Of a DNA stretch of 64,000 nt, positions 1-12,697 are shown piece after piece. A program made the translations under genes and the position numbers. The first letter of the stretch is position 1. Each line of letters begins with the position of its first letter. This DNA is from Phallusia mammillata (Eukaryota > Chordata > Ascidiacea > Phlebobranchia > Ascidiidae): NCBI GenBank assembly GCA_003260075.1, contig QLIY01000044.1, positions 70,965 to 134,964 on the forward strand, read 5' to 3'. The notes beneath the pieces were generated by a model that was not told the origin of the DNA, made no database searches, and saw only the letters and a program-made list of their open reading frames with translations.

Positions 1-1381
1 TACAATTGGAGTGACCACGCTTGTCTGGTGGTTCGAAAGTTCAACAGTGACGTTGCAGATCTCTTGGACATGAAGTTTAACACGGCTTACAATCTTACCT
101 ATAAAACGTAAGTTTAATCGCATCAGGACCTGGTGAATTACGGAATAAAGCAGTCTCACATTGAACTCGCCCCAAAAACGGAAAGCAAATTGTAACCTAC
201 TGATGTTAAACTTAGTAACCATGCAAGACACCACTTTATTTCGTGTAAACACTGTAAACTTCGGTTAATCCGGATCTTTGCCTAATTCGGACAAAACTCG
301 AGGTACAAATGATTTTTAATGTGGTAAGACTTAAACTAATCGACATTGGTTAATCCGGATCTTCGCCAAATCCAGACAATTTTTTGGTCCAAACGGGTCC
401 GGATTAACCGAGGTTTACTATAAATTTAATAGTTACCCCATTAAATCAAAATTGCCAAAAAGCTTGTATATATGAAATACATTATTCACCCTGCGAGCTA
501 GGTAGATGATTTTTTGATCAAGCTTCTTATAAATCCATTGTATATTGTTGCATATTGTGTGTGTCTCCAAATAACGTCGGTATATTTTGGATGTTTTTAG
601 GCTTGCGTCGAAGGACAACGTCGATACTACGTCACTGCGCCGTGCGGTGTGGATGTATGTTCACTGCATGTACGGGATCATGTAAGGACACATTTTTTAT
701 TCATTTGCCTCAGTTTTAGGAGCCGAACACTTGTAATTGAATGGCCAGGGGAAGTTTATTGCCCAGTCAGCGCATTGAAAACTGCCGGGGTATGACTGGT
801 ATAACTTAATGATTTTAGAGGGCTACAATAGTTGCTTGGTCGCCTGATCGTTTTATAGTTCGATTTTTTATGTTACAATATTTAGATGTAATTTTTACAC
901 ATGAAATTCAATTATCCTGTTTTTTCGTTTTGGTCCAGATTATTTAACGGCCCTGAAAGTAAGAAAGTAAGCCCTAAAACAATTTTATGACCAAAACGGC
1001 CCTAAATTTTGCCCGATATTTTTGTTCACTAAAACGGCCCTAAATTCTGCCCGAAACCAATCTTTATCAACAATGTTCAAATCAGGCCCGAAAACGAAAT
1101 CCACTTTGTTTTCAAAATTTTAAAACGTTGTATTTCTTTGCAGGTACGACGATTACAATTACGGTGAAGTGAACCAGCTTCTTGAACGACCTCTCAAGCT
1201 CTTCATTAAAACTGCCAGCTGCTTTCCGGAGAAAACCACGCGAAAAGTATACGACGGATTTTGGAAGCAATTTCGACACTCGGAAAAGGTTCACGTGACC
1301 ATTATGATTATGGAATCGAGATTACAAGTCGGTCTTTTGTACGGAATGAGAGCCTTAACTGATTATTTGCGCGATAGCTGA
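1..1381 (+). CDS. SESN: Sestrin, C-terminal part (last three coding exons; gene runs off the left edge)
   Basis: Coding exons are 1-107, 601-681 and 1144-1381 (stop TGA at 1379-1381). The GT-AG junctions and phases all fit. The joined product matches the C-terminal half of sestrins, the stress-induced leucine sensors that bind GATOR2 and restrain mTORC1. Aligned without gaps to human SESN2, the residues known to form the leucine pocket are all kept here: T374 and T377 (in LTYKT), T386 and R390 (in VDTTSLRR), W444 (in GFWKQF) and E451 (in HSEKVHV). The GATOR2-contact pair D406/D407 is kept in MYDDYNYG. The N-terminal oxidoreductase-like half lies outside the window. A candidate poly(A) signal AATAAA is at 1934-1939. 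The sestrin assignment is secure; which vertebrate paralogue it resembles most cannot be said. Confidence 0.95.
252..421. mobile_element. pogo/Tigger-like MITE in a sestrin intron
   Basis: About 170 bp bounded by inverted ends of the type GTAAACYTCGGTTAATCCGG on the left and its reverse complement on the right. Related copies lie at 15276-15451 and 23386-23571, with a fragment at 5320-5395. Ends of this CAGTAAACC type with TA targets are typical of pogo/Tigger MITEs. The TA target site is degraded here. Confidence 0.6.
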
Positions 1382-3559
1382 AGCTCTGTTACTCGAAGAT
1401 GGCCCAACGGATTTGCACTGTGCTTTATTGCAAAGGTTTTTTTTACCAATGATGTATCTGGTATTCGGGGCGTTGTTTTTGCCCAACGCGCCGATTTTCT
1501 TACCTAGTTGTGTTACAGTTTTGAAACAAGAAAAGGGATGGGCCAAAACGGAAAGGTACACAGTGCTTAAACAACCGTGTTTTTGTGGCTTGTGCTGGTC
1601 TGTCAGTGAAAAGTTTTCGGTGGCCAACCAAAACTGCTTAAAATCGCGATAAGAAAAACTGACGAACGCATTTTTTAAAAATTTTCAAGAAATTACTCTA
1701 TTGTGACGTCATAATATGCCGGGCTTAGGGCAGAGAACTTAAAACTTTCCAATTTTGGTCCATCCCTTTGACAGTGGTTGGTAAAATTTAAAAAACTGCA
1801 AAAAAGTAGGAAACCGCCCGCTCAAAAACAAAAAATAGCTGCCCTTGTCGACATGTTTTATCTCCTTAACCAAAACAAAATAGTTTTTCCTGAAACGGGT
1901 CATTGCTAATAATCATGCTTTGAATTGCACAATAATAAAACTCTTGGCAATATTGCGGAATGTATACGGTATTACAATTAAGCGATTTGTTTTAGCCGTT
2001 TCTTCACACATACGAAGGCCAAACGATTTAGTCCCCATAACGTATAGACAAGAATAGGTTTTATTTTATTTATTTGGTTTTGTATGAACTGGCAAAATTG
2101 ATGAATTAGCCACCAATATTTTTGACTAATAATTTGCGAAAAGAGTTTTTTATGATGAGTTATTTCGAGACTTTTTGACAGAAAAAGCGGTAGATTAAAA
2201 GTTATCTCGAAAAAATACGAATTTTTTTCTGTTTAATTAAAAATCAAAATATGTTTTACCATCTCAAATTTTCCCTAAGCATCTCTACCGCAATTCGTAA
2301 TCAATTGACTTTATCAGTCAAGCCATGCAGTATTATCCATAAGACACGTAGATAGATATACTTTATTCTGCTTGCATTACTAGTCAAGGCATTTTGTCGC
2401 TATATGCTCCCTTTAAAATGAAGTGTATCTAGTTTGCCTTCTCTTCCTATAGGTTGCCAGTAGATACCTTTTCAACACCATCGCTTTACTATGCGCAAAG
2501 TGTACCTATTATTCTTCGTTGTACTGAACTATCTAATCAGTTATAAATGTGATAATGTTGTTTTCAGTGCAATTTTAATCTTGCCAATCCAGGTAGCCTT
2601 ACTTGTAAAAGCTTGCAACCGAAATAGGACATCAACTTTTCGTTGGAAAGGGGTATTTTTCTAACATTTGAAAACTCGAAATTTATTAAAAATAAATAGT
2701 CCATTTATGGCTTTATTGTAACCCCACCCCGTTTCTAATGTTAAACCAGGTCCGCTGCATTGAAGTAATAAATGTTTGCATTGTTTAAACCCGCCAACGG
2801 AAACACGTCACAAACTCCCGTGACGTCATACCTGAAAATGACGTCACACTAAAAAATGAGACCTGCTTTTTTTGCAGAAACTAATGTAAATACACACATA
2901 CGAAGTTATTCAATTTACTAACCAGTCTTTCGCGTTTTATTGTGTTCAGTTGGAATGCTAACCTTCCTTCACGTACTGGGCTCGTTTTACCCTTGTTTTT
3001 CGTTTTTACGATGTCAAACTTTCGGTGCTGGTCGATTGTCGACACGAAAGACAGAAAAAAAACTTCCCTTATAAAATGTATTGTATCGAATTGGTGCCAA
3101 GTTTTTGTACATGTTATGTGTGGCTTGTTTCCAAAATAATTTTTACCCTATAGTTTGCAAAAAAACATGTAATCGTGTTCTGTTTAAACACAATTTAAGA
3201 GTGTATACATCAGTTAACGTTAAAGGTACTCCCTCAAACTTGGGAAAACTTCTTTCTTATATTCTGGGCGATTTTAGTTTTTTCTTTTACTAAAAGCGGG
3301 TTCAGTTTCTATTAAAGTTCACCGAAGTATTGGGACTTGGGTTTCGACAACGGCATGCTTCCTGAACCTTCTCCAGGTTACTGTGCGTTTTCCATTTTTC
3401 TTCAAACGTTTTGTGCTTTTCCCATTATGCTGCAGATTTTACGTAGTACGTGACGTCATTAAAAACGACGTAGTAACACGTATTGCGTGTTCATTGCAGT
3501 GTAACAGTGTTATTTTGTAAGTTTCTCAACAATAAAGAACCGATGTTCACAATTTCTTT

Positions 3560-3660
3560 CCGATTGGTTAGCACAGTGGTTATTAACTCGTTTCAGGCCT
3601 TGGATCACCAGTTCAATCAAATGATGATCGTGGACCAGACTATTTTTAAGTAAAGATAAA
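3560..3660 (+). repeat. Possible tRNA-derived SINE fragment
   Basis: Contains a box A-like stretch (TTGGTTAGCACAGTGG) and a downstream box B-like GTTCAATC, spaced as in tRNA-derived SINEs. It does not fold into a convincing functional tRNA by eye. Confidence 0.35.
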
Positions 3661-4124
3661 AAAGCAGCCACTGCAAGCATATTGGCTGAAGTTATATTTC
3701 TTTAACACAGAATTTCGAGGAGTGATATCAAACAACTGACAGATAACAAATAACATATTGCCAAAAACGTAGATAGGCTTTTTTCGTACTGAATATTCAA
3801 AAAAACTATGTAGTTTATCGCCAAATAGGCTATAATTACCGTCGTGCAGACCACTGGTTTTGCAGCATATTTTAGACAGGCTACCTATTGTAATGTGAAA
3901 AACTGCAGCACTAGGACCAGCGGGCCAAAGCCAAGCTCAGCCCAAGCCGTACTTTTCACTTCTAATTCCGTTCCATTTACAGTTTACCACGCTCTCAAAC
4001 CTCTCGAATTTTACGTAGTTAACAGATTGTTTAGCTACATTTTGTCATCTTTGCAAAATACAAGACAATTTGTTATAAGGAGCCACGTTTACCCCTGACA
4101 TAGACAGTCTACAATCGCGTTTTT

Positions 4125-4545
4125 GGGGCCTATGGCACCTTAAGATAGGCCTACCATACCTCTTATTTTTGGAGGACATGTCCTCCTTTTTAACAAAAAG
4201 CAAGTTGTCCTCCAAAGACAATAAAACATACCCAAATGTCCTCCTTTTTAATTTTCTGTATTTACTATATTTAGTAAATACCTAAATAACAATTGTGTCT
4301 TTAAAACCTGCCAAACAGTGCCAGTTGTGGTCATTCTTAATTGAAATTCACAATTTATAGTAAGTTATACGGGGGGGGGGTATCCAAATTGGACTATAAT
4401 AATTGACTGCGCGACAATTGTCAAGTATCTTGTGCCTTCATTTTCTTGTGCACAAAAGTAAACTGTTAATAATTAATATTCTTTGTCGGGAATGTTTCCT
4501 CCTTTTTGGTGATGAAAATATGGTAGGCCTACCTTAAGATGGTCA
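4125..4545. mobile_element. MITE-like unit with palindromic ends
   Basis: The ends are inverted copies of each other (core TAGGCCTACCATA on both arms, next to CTTAAG), and the arms also carry inverted GGAGGACATGTCCTCC-type sequence. A ten-G run at 4371-4380 lies inside. I could not fix a clean target duplication, so the family is unknown. Confidence 0.45.
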
Positions 4546-5380
4546 TCGGTGTTGACCATAACCAGTGACACTCACCAATAAACAACAGCAAAAGATGCAT
4601 TTGCAAACTTCATCACATTTAAGCTATCAAATTCTTACATTGAGCATCCTAAAACTTAAGTAGGTTATTGTTTTTTGTGATCCACGTTTTTTTTTCCTTT
4701 GCAATGTGCAGAAATTAATATTTTATGAGCAGAGGGTCACTAACTATCGAAGTTTGAGGACAACTATAATCAAAAACTTGAAAGTTGAATGTACATTATC
4801 AAGTTATTTAAGCAAACATGGTGGATTTTTCAAGTACATTGCAAGTAAAACTCGGTTGTATTCAGGGCACAAGACTTGTTCAGCATTTTGTCACACATGC
4901 TTACCTAACTTTGCTCCAGAACTATCCATCTGAATGGATTTGTAACATTAGTTGCACAAATGTATGCGTAAGATTACGTTAGTGGGTGAAAAACCAAATA
5001 GACCATGAAAGAGAATATCTTGGTTAAAATCTAGAAACACAACTTCACCTAGCGCTTATTTGTGTACTTTTTTATACTTGGTGTGTACAAAAAAGAAAAT
5101 ACACAACAGTTTTTTTTTAAGATAAATATATTGAATAACATGAAAGAGCAGCATAGCCTAGTAGAAGAAGAGAAAATAAACTTTAGAAGTTTATTCCAAT
5201 CAAGAAAAGAACAGTTTTTCCAAACAATGTAAAAATATACTTTTTTAATGCATTGACTTGGGGATAAGATATGATTTTCAGTAACAAACTGAAAAAATAA
5301 GCACAGTAAATCTCAGTACATCTGGACCTGTTTGGAACAAAAAAATTCCCTCGATTAGGTGAAGATCCGGATTTACCGAG

Positions 5381-5617
5381 GTTTACTGCATATTCATGTT
5401 TCTTGAACATTATCTAGCAAAAAGATCAATCATATGAAGTTGCAGATAATTTTATAAATGTATACAAGGAAACGTGTACAAATAGACCATAGGGGGGGGG
5501 GGTGAGGTTTACTGTATATTCATGTTTCTTGAACATTATCTAGCAAAAAATTCAATCATATGAAGTTGCAGATAATTTTATAAATGTATACAAGGGAACG
5601 TGTACAAATAGACCATA
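5381..5617. repeat. Direct duplication joined by an 11-G run
   Basis: Sequence 5381-5491 is repeated almost exactly at 5503-5617, with G at 5492-5502 between. Both copies end at the same point (GACCATA). This fits two alleles of the same locus placed in series. Confidence 0.85.
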
Positions 5618-5942
5618 ATATTACCTAGTTTAGTTAAGAAAAGCAAGCAAATCACTGCAAAAATTTATCTAACAAAGCATAATATGGGCACATTTTGCCT
5701 AAATCAGTCATTAACATGAGCCATATGCATTTAACCATAGGCCAGACAGTAACCCACTAAGCATTTTGCAAACAAATACAAATGGTATACCAGAAAAACA
5801 CCACACCCTTTCATTACCCAATTAATACCCCAAATAACACATTTTTGCAAACGTTACACCCATATTAGAATCACCAACCAGTTAACTGCAAAAATGGTCT
5901 GAGTATGGCTTTAATAAATTTTTGTGTAGTCAAAAAGGCAAT

Positions 5943-8094
5943 CTATAGAGACCCCAGGTCTGAAAGGTTGAACATGCGATCCAATCTTCTAAATAATAAA
6001 AGTGCTATTGCTGCAGCCAACACCACTATGAGCATAAGTGAAGAAGAGTCATTTCTCTGTTGTATATGTCTTGGTGGATTTGGTTGCACATTTTGCTGGG
6101 TTGGTGCAGGACTATTTTGTGTTTCATTTGAAGTGCTTTGGGCACGGTGTCTTGGCCCTTCATCAGGGGTGCTGGTTTGTTGTTCTTCAGAATTTGTTTT
6201 TTCTTCTGAAGTAGAGCTTTGTGATGCTTTAGGTTTGGCAAACATGATTTGTTTGGCAAGCTCCTTATCTTTTTGGTCATCAACACCACTTTTTGATGTC
6301 TCTGAAGCAAGCAAGTTCTTTATTGCACCACAAGTTGGACATGAAGCATTCATTGATCTACAAATAAATAAAATATTATGTTTGGAATAAAAAGGGGCTT
6401 TCCTACATAAATAAATGCTGCCGTTTTATATTTATCACCACATAAAATATCATTTTGCACACATATCTTTTCCCACAGTAAATTCATTACAGATATATAT
6501 TTTATGTATGTTTTATTAAGCCTTCCTCTTTTTGTGAAGTTTTAAATACATGCAAGCAGAAACAAATGGGTCCAGTGTAACTCTAAACTGGTAGCAGTTT
6601 TAATGCAACTAATAGTTTACAGCTTTAAAAGAAAAAAATTGTCACAAAATAAGCACTGGCTGAAGAAAGAAGAACATCATTATGACTGGTGTTGTGTTTA
6701 AGTATTTGCAGTTTCACTCATTTTTTGCCACATTTCAACAATATTTTATTGACATAGCAAAAATTGATATCCTACATTATATGACTTACTGCTTAGCCAA
6801 CTTTTTCCTTTCTTCTGGAGTATAATCAAGTGCACCTATTGCACCTTCTCCCTTTGTTGGCATAAAGCCAATAATGGCTAAAATTGCTGTGCGGACTGTT
6901 GAAATAAATAGACATCATAATGATACAAGGTATACTTACCAGGCAGAATACAATGCCTATAATACTTACTGCTCCAACTAGGTTGCCAAGATTCTGGATG
7001 ATATCCAGAAATGCTGAGACAAATCTTTTTGTTTAGTTCAAACCTTCCATTGGGCTATAAAACAAAAAAGTCACTGATGAGATATTTTTAAGGGAATCTT
7101 GCACATTGCGAAAAATAGGTACAGTACTTTTCTACTGACTCAAATTTAATCACATCATCATTTTCTACATCATGTTTATTACATCAAAACCTGTCCACTA
7201 AAAGAAAGAGAAAAAATAATCTATCATTTCATAACCAGCAACATAATTTCTACCAGCATTCTTATGTGAGTGGGTTGACTTATCTGAATACACTTTTGGG
7301 TGTAGGAATTAAACTTAGTACAGTAGTCACACCCAAAATCACCACTAAAGAATATTTTTTCATCAGATGTGTTAATATTTTACTTATATGCAGTACAATC
7401 AAGACAACTATTTCGTTGATAAAAAATAATTACTTTAAAAGCAAACTTTGACTGTGTTGGTAAAGAAATGGAACTTAAAGAATTACTAGACAACTCGGAC
7501 TACTGTGACAGGTACGTAAATAACTACTTACAGTAAGAAGTAGAATACTTGGAGGTTTCATTGGGTATTCTGGAGGAAGAATAATTCTACCATGGTAATA
7601 TCCACCATCAAAATCAGAATCAGCTGGGCCTCGAAAGGTAAAATGCCATTCGAACAAATTGTCATCAAGTGGTTTTGCGGAATACTCTGATGTGGCCTCA
7701 CGCATTTCACGAGCCTCCTTCATCAACCTCTTAACAGCTAAAAATTACAGTTAACACAAGGATTATTTATCAGTTTAACCAACTACAATTTCGAACTTGT
7801 ACACATTTATCAATTTGTAAAAACAAAAAGTGTATACATAGTAGAAAACCACCCAAGCGTATAAATACGTCACAAATTCACTACAGCATTAACTTTAGTA
7901 CATAACAGTTTTTGGTACATATTGTTACACAGTTTAATAACCACAATAATTGCAAGAGTCAAACGTTTTAACTCACACTACAATTAAAGTTCTAATAATA
8001 ACAAACATATAGCTTAAAAATGTAACACATTCAAACTATTTTACATGTAGCACACGCACAAACCTGGGCTTCGTAAGTTGTATGACTGTTCCAT
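5943..8094 (-). CDS. UBE2J1: Ubiquitin-conjugating enzyme E2 J1 (ER-anchored, UBC6 family)
   Basis: Five exons: 8064-8094, 7532-7737, 6970-7054, 6790-6895, 5943-6357; 280 aa. The start is MEQSYNLRSP, as in vertebrate UBE2J1, with the splice to AVKRLMKEAREM in phase. The UBC fold covers about residues 10-145. The catalytic cysteine is C91 in KKICLSISGYHP, and the family-typical TPNGRF replaces the usual HPN motif. A Ser/Thr/Gln/Pro-rich linker follows. It has a CPTC pair near residue 148 and a hydrophobic tail segment (about 250-265, LMLIVVLAAAIALLLF) that would anchor the protein in the ER membrane with the catalytic domain in the cytosol. The family works in ER-associated degradation. The gene is complete and shows no lesion. 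Confidence 0.96.
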
Positions 8095-8849
8095 GTTTCG
8101 TTTTCGATAACTTAAATGTCGTTTAATATAAACCTATTCCATGGGCTGAAAGGTCTGGAAACTGATATGTAAGGGTTTAAAATACCACTAGGCCTTTATC
8201 ACTATCAATAGCACTTGAGCGCTACATACACGAGAATATTATTCGGTATAAGTTTTTAAAAAACCATCAACGACACCAAAAACTGTCACGAATGACGACC
8301 TTAATATTATTGTTTACTTTTTTTGTTGCCAATCCTCGTAAAAAATGAAAAATATTAAAAATCTTAAAACCTTTACCACAAATGTTTAGGTATAGTTTCA
8401 ATTAAATTATAATACCAACGCTATTTTATGACCAAAATTAAATTTTATTAGCAAAGTGATAAATATCATAGAACAAAACATTTTTTTTTGAAGACGTATT
8501 TTATTTCCACAATATTACAGCGCATCATTTTATTCCTCATTACATAACGGCAAGCTAAAAATGATCTTAAATTTAACTGTACCTAAAATTCCGGTACTCG
8601 GTCTCAATATTTTGCAATTCAACGCCATAAGTACACGTCACAAATAAATTTATTTACACACTATAAACAACCATCGGTAACCGGTTTAAACAGTTAAAAA
8701 GTAACATCAAAATAGAACACTATTCTCCAAAACAAAAGATAACACCATTTGGGCAGTACTGTAATAAATAAGTTTCAAAATTGCTGTCGTCCTGATCAAC
8801 AAAACAAAACGAATAAACAACAATATATTTGGAAAAGGAGTTCATCACA
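8095..8849. other. Space between UBE2J1 start and the next gene's stop; includes a 3' UTR
   Basis: The upstream gene on the same strand stops at 8850. Its likely poly(A) signal is the complement of TTTATT at 8500-8505, giving a 3' UTR of about 345 nt. The remaining ~400 bp should hold the UBE2J1 promoter and 5' UTR. I see no clear core promoter motif. Confidence 0.5.
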
Positions 8850-11800
8850 TCACATCGGACTCGTATCTCGCAAAGTAAACTTGCTGATACTTTCCGAGCG
8901 TTGGCGTATGTTGCCAATATGCAATTGAAATAAATCCACAGCTTCTTGAGAACGTCCAAGGTGCAGCAAACAAAATGTAAGGTTTTCAACCGTTTTTGCA
9001 AACAAAGCTTCATCTGCTACGCTTTTGTTTTTAGATTTCTGCCGATCAGCCAGTTCACTTTTGTACATTTCCTGTGCTTGATCATAGTCCTGCATTTTCA
9101 TGTAGCAGTGGGCGATGCGACCTTTAATGGCAGGTTTGTCGGTTCCCTGTAAGTTGTCAGACAGTTCCAGTTGCAGTTTGTGATACAAAATCGACTCAGA
9201 AAGCAGTTCAAGCGAGTAACAACAGCCGGCCACATTGGAGTAAGCATCAAAGAGTCGACTTTGGTCAACATCTTGTTCAATTTTTAAAAGTTTTATCTCT
9301 TCTTTGTAGTTTTTCAATGCCTTCTCTACCATCTGAAGTTTAAAGTAACAATGTGCAATTTTGCAGTGGCAGTCTGCGATGGTGCTGTCACTTTTACTCA
9401 GATCAACTTGAATATCTTTGGATTTTATGTAACTGTCCAATGCTTCCTGGTATTCTTCCAAACGAAACAAACACCCAGCAATGTTGGTCAAACATTCGGC
9501 TTGTTCTTCACTTACTTCTTTGAACATTGTAGCTTGGAAACTAAATTGCTCTCGAAATGTTTGCAAAGCCTTGTTGTAGAGTTCCATTTGAAAATAGCAG
9601 CTTCCAATATTTTCAAGGCATGTGGCAAAATCTTTTGATGTAGGATTAAGAAGTTCTTTTTCTTTTAAGTGCTCCTCTATCGCATCTTGATATCGAAGAA
9701 GCTTAAACAAGCATCGACCTGCTGCTTTTCTACAAACAGCCAGAGCATATTGCTCGTTTTCGCTGTATACATCCTTTGCCCTGTAACCAATTTCCTTTTT
9801 GCGTTCAAACAAGGATGATTCGTATTTTTCCAAGTGAAAAAAGCAGTTTGCAATTAAAGATGTACAGGCTGCAACCTTAGGTTTGTCATCTTCATTGGCT
9901 AGATACGTTTGACGCAGCTCTTCACATAGTTCTATCACTCTTTTGTACTGCTTAAAATAGTAGCAAATCGCAACATCTACATCTTTTCCAACATCCTGCA
10001 TGTCGGCATGGTAGGTAATTTGCTGTCCAGATCGGACACTTCTTTGAAGACAAAAAGCAACCTTAAAGTACCTTAGAATATTATCCAGGCCAACTGTTTG
10101 GATGATGTTTGATTCATTTTCCTGTTGACCTGTGTTTTCGTCATCCATGCTTAACCATTCATCTTGACCTTTTTTGTACATGTACACTTTGAGTCGCACT
10201 TCGCATGCAATCGCAACGGCAAACATCAAATTATTCTTGGCGTTCTGCGAGATCACTCCACGAATTTCGAGCTCTCTTAGGATTTGAAACGAAGACGGAC
10301 TGGAAATGCCGTGTATGCGACCCAATGTTGACACAAAGAGGGTTGTGCTTCTGTAAAGAACACGTTTGATGTTGATTTTCTTGTTCGTGTACACATTTGG
10401 AAGGTTATTGAACACAGCAAATGTGTCCAAGTCTTCCTTGATTTGTCTAACAAGCATTTGCGACTGCACCTCACTCATGACTTGCACGTGATTTTGCACT
10501 CTGTCAAAAAAGTCATCGAAAAGTTTTGGCTCTCCATCTACAAAACGGATTAGTGTCAAAATCTCAGAAAGGTGGTAGCCATTTTTGATATCGTGGTCCA
10601 GTTGCAAGAGCTCGGCCATTTTTGACACAGGTTGTATTAATTCCAACTTCCAAGGTTTGTTTTTGGTTTCTCTTTGTCGCCCAAGAGGGGATTTGCACGC
10701 GTGTGGCATAAACCCATCAAAGGACACCCCTCGCGGAGTGTGTACATCAAAAAACCAGTCACCTCCGGGTGTTTCAAAGTCGTTTAACGTTGGAACTGCA
10801 ACACTTGGTATGATAGTTTCACCGAAACCAAGGACGATAACTTGGAAAATCATAGCATAATTTCGAAAATATTCCACCATTGATTCATAGTTGGGTACAA
10901 GCCTGACATTATCGTCCAAAACAATCACTGATTCAAAATCAGAGTACGGGGTTATTTCACTTCGTGCCAAAGATCCAATACCAACTAGGCAGAATTTACA
11001 TGGAGCAGGACCGAGAAGCTTAATGCATTGCAGGGAAATTTCTTTCATTACCAAAGTGTAGTCATTTGCTATGTTACCTTGAAGCTGTTCCATGTAGTCG
11101 ATTTTCGCCATTTCGTCTTGAGCGGAGGATTTTTCTGTCAGGGTCTGCAAAGAAAGGTTGGCATTTTTCCTCATTATATTGACGCATTCAAAACACTTTT
11201 TAGATAGTTTCTGCAGATCTTCATCTGTGTTTTTACATCCAGCAAGAAATAGAATGTGTTTGTGTAGGCTTTGCAAATCTGTCTCTATCTTTGTTTTGTC
11301 TTCAGTTCTTACAATAGCTGCGTTAAGTAATGCTGCTGCTTGAATGAGGCAAAGTTTATCTGGTGACCGTTGGTAATAAATGTTACCGATTGATTGAAGG
11401 ATTTTGGCTGTTTGCTTTGGATCTTTTTCTTTTCCAGTTTCATCACACAAAGCCTTTAGCTGTTCAACCAGTTTTGCTTCGTTCTGATTCAACACTGTTG
11501 AAGTCACTGTAACATACAAAAAACTAGGACAGTTTATAAGGCATTATTTGAACCTGACTAAGCCTGTTCACATACACATTTACCTGGGTAAATTGCGAAA
11601 ATTCACATTTATCTGTTTTTTTGGAAAGAGAAGCAAATCTAATTTACCCCGATTTTTGGAAAACAAGTACCATGTTTTGGGGAAAAGAGAAAAGAAAAGG
11701 CAAATGGAGTAAGAAAATTTTACCCAGTAAATTTGGTGGGTAAATGTCAAAAACACACCGGGTAAACTTTACCCAATGCTTGTCTCACAACGTTTCTGGC

Positions 11801-11939
11801 TTCATGGGAGCAGTTGTGTTTTGAAATCTGGTTGATAGAAACTTTAACAACATGCAAACAGATACGATCATAAAAAACATATCGTATGCATGCTGGTAAG
11901 CACTTTTTTCCAAGGAATGCAGCCTGACTACGGTAACTA

Positions 11940-11981
<42 letters not shown>

Positions 11982-12697
11982 TGCTGATAAACGTAATTGA
12001 TTTTGCGATTAATGACGTAACAAGGTTGTGTTGTTTTGTTTGTTAGAAGTTTACTCAGACAATGATAAATAAAAGAAAAACATGATATAGCAGGGGTTCT
12101 TAACCAGGGGTGCGAGAACTGTTTCTAGGCGGTGCGGGGATTACTTGTATAAAATTAAATTCAATGCTTTTGTTATTTAAGCAATTACAGAAAGGGGTGC
12201 GAAAATTGGTTGGTGATTTGGAAGGGGTGCAGCAAGGAAAAAGGTTAAGAACCACTGTGATATAGGAATCCGTTACACCTAACCGACGCTAATTTAAATA
12301 CCGAGAATATATGTTTTATGACTTTAAAAACAGGTTAAATTATTTGCCATGTGAACAGAGGGCGTTTGGAGTAAAAATTTACCCTAAATGCGACGTCAGC
12401 AACCAGAGTAAGTTTAAGGGTAAATTTGCAAATATACCTGCTCATGTGAACAGGGTTACTGATTCACTTGACCATTTAATCCCAAAACTAAAACAGGAGA
12501 GCGTTTTGGTGTTATACAACAATGACTTTGACAAGCTGCCAATACAGTGGCTTTTATTTGTGGTGACTGGTAAACAGCTGTGTGTTATATATATCCTATT
12601 TAACCCAAAGTTATTTAAACTAGAACTCACCTTTTTGGTCAACGGAAGATCCAGCATGGCTACTTGCCACAGAAGCTGGTGATGACTTTCCATACAT
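8850..12697 (-). CDS. DUF294/GlnD-like nucleotidyltransferase domain fused to TPR repeats
   Basis: Two exons: 12631-12697 (22 codons, starting MYGKSSPASV) and 8850-11506; 907 aa. The large exon reads open to 11519, but the 5' end of that frame (MYVT) lies in the intron: TTACAG|TGACT is a good acceptor, in phase with the donor AAAAAG|GTGAG. Around residue 200 the motif GSLARSEITPYSDFE gives the nucleotidyltransferase signature G-S-x10-D-x-E (S201, D212, E214), as in GlnD/DUF294 proteins. A conserved TPRGVSFDGF block follows. Roughly eight TPR units fill residues ~540-890, most with the pattern CYFKL..Y..AL. The bacterial relatives are signal-transducing uridylyltransferases. I know no assigned role for the animal proteins, so substrate and partner are open. 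A poly(A) signal lies at 8500-8505. Confidence 0.85.
11940..11979. repeat. 40-nt poly(G) run in intron 1 of the NTase-TPR gene
   Basis: An uninterrupted G run between CGGTAACTA and CATGCTG. I see no clear duplicated flank. It is probably a filled gap of estimated size or a true homopolymer; it is not coding. Confidence 0.7.
12091..12257. mobile_element. hAT-type MITE with 8-bp target duplication
   Basis: A 167-bp unit starting CAGGGGTTCTTAACC and ending GGTTAAGAACCACTG, flanked on both sides by TGATATAG. Short CAG..CTG inverted ends plus a perfect 8-bp duplication are the hAT signature. It lies in intron 1 of the NTase-TPR gene. Confidence 0.88.

Larger units (their letters stand above)
1382..5942. 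other. Intergenic region between two convergent gene ends (SESN and UBE2J1)
   Basis: I find no convincing coding exon here. The small open frames show no recognisable domain and no splice context. It holds four full CRE palindromes TGACGTCA (1704, 2821, 2839, 3451), a tRNA-like SINE fragment near 3560, a MITE-like inverted-repeat unit at about 4125-4545, a pogo-like remnant at 5320-5395 and a duplicated block joined by a G run at 5492-5502. Confidence 0.6.

Noticed and set aside
2942..3293. Overlapping small frames in the intergenic region
   Set aside because: No recognisable domain, no partner exons, and AT-rich composition like the surrounding DNA.
11507..11519. Start of the large NTase-TPR exon at MYVTVTST
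   Set aside because: A splice acceptor (TTACAG) lies inside this stretch and joins in phase to a good first exon at 12631-12697.
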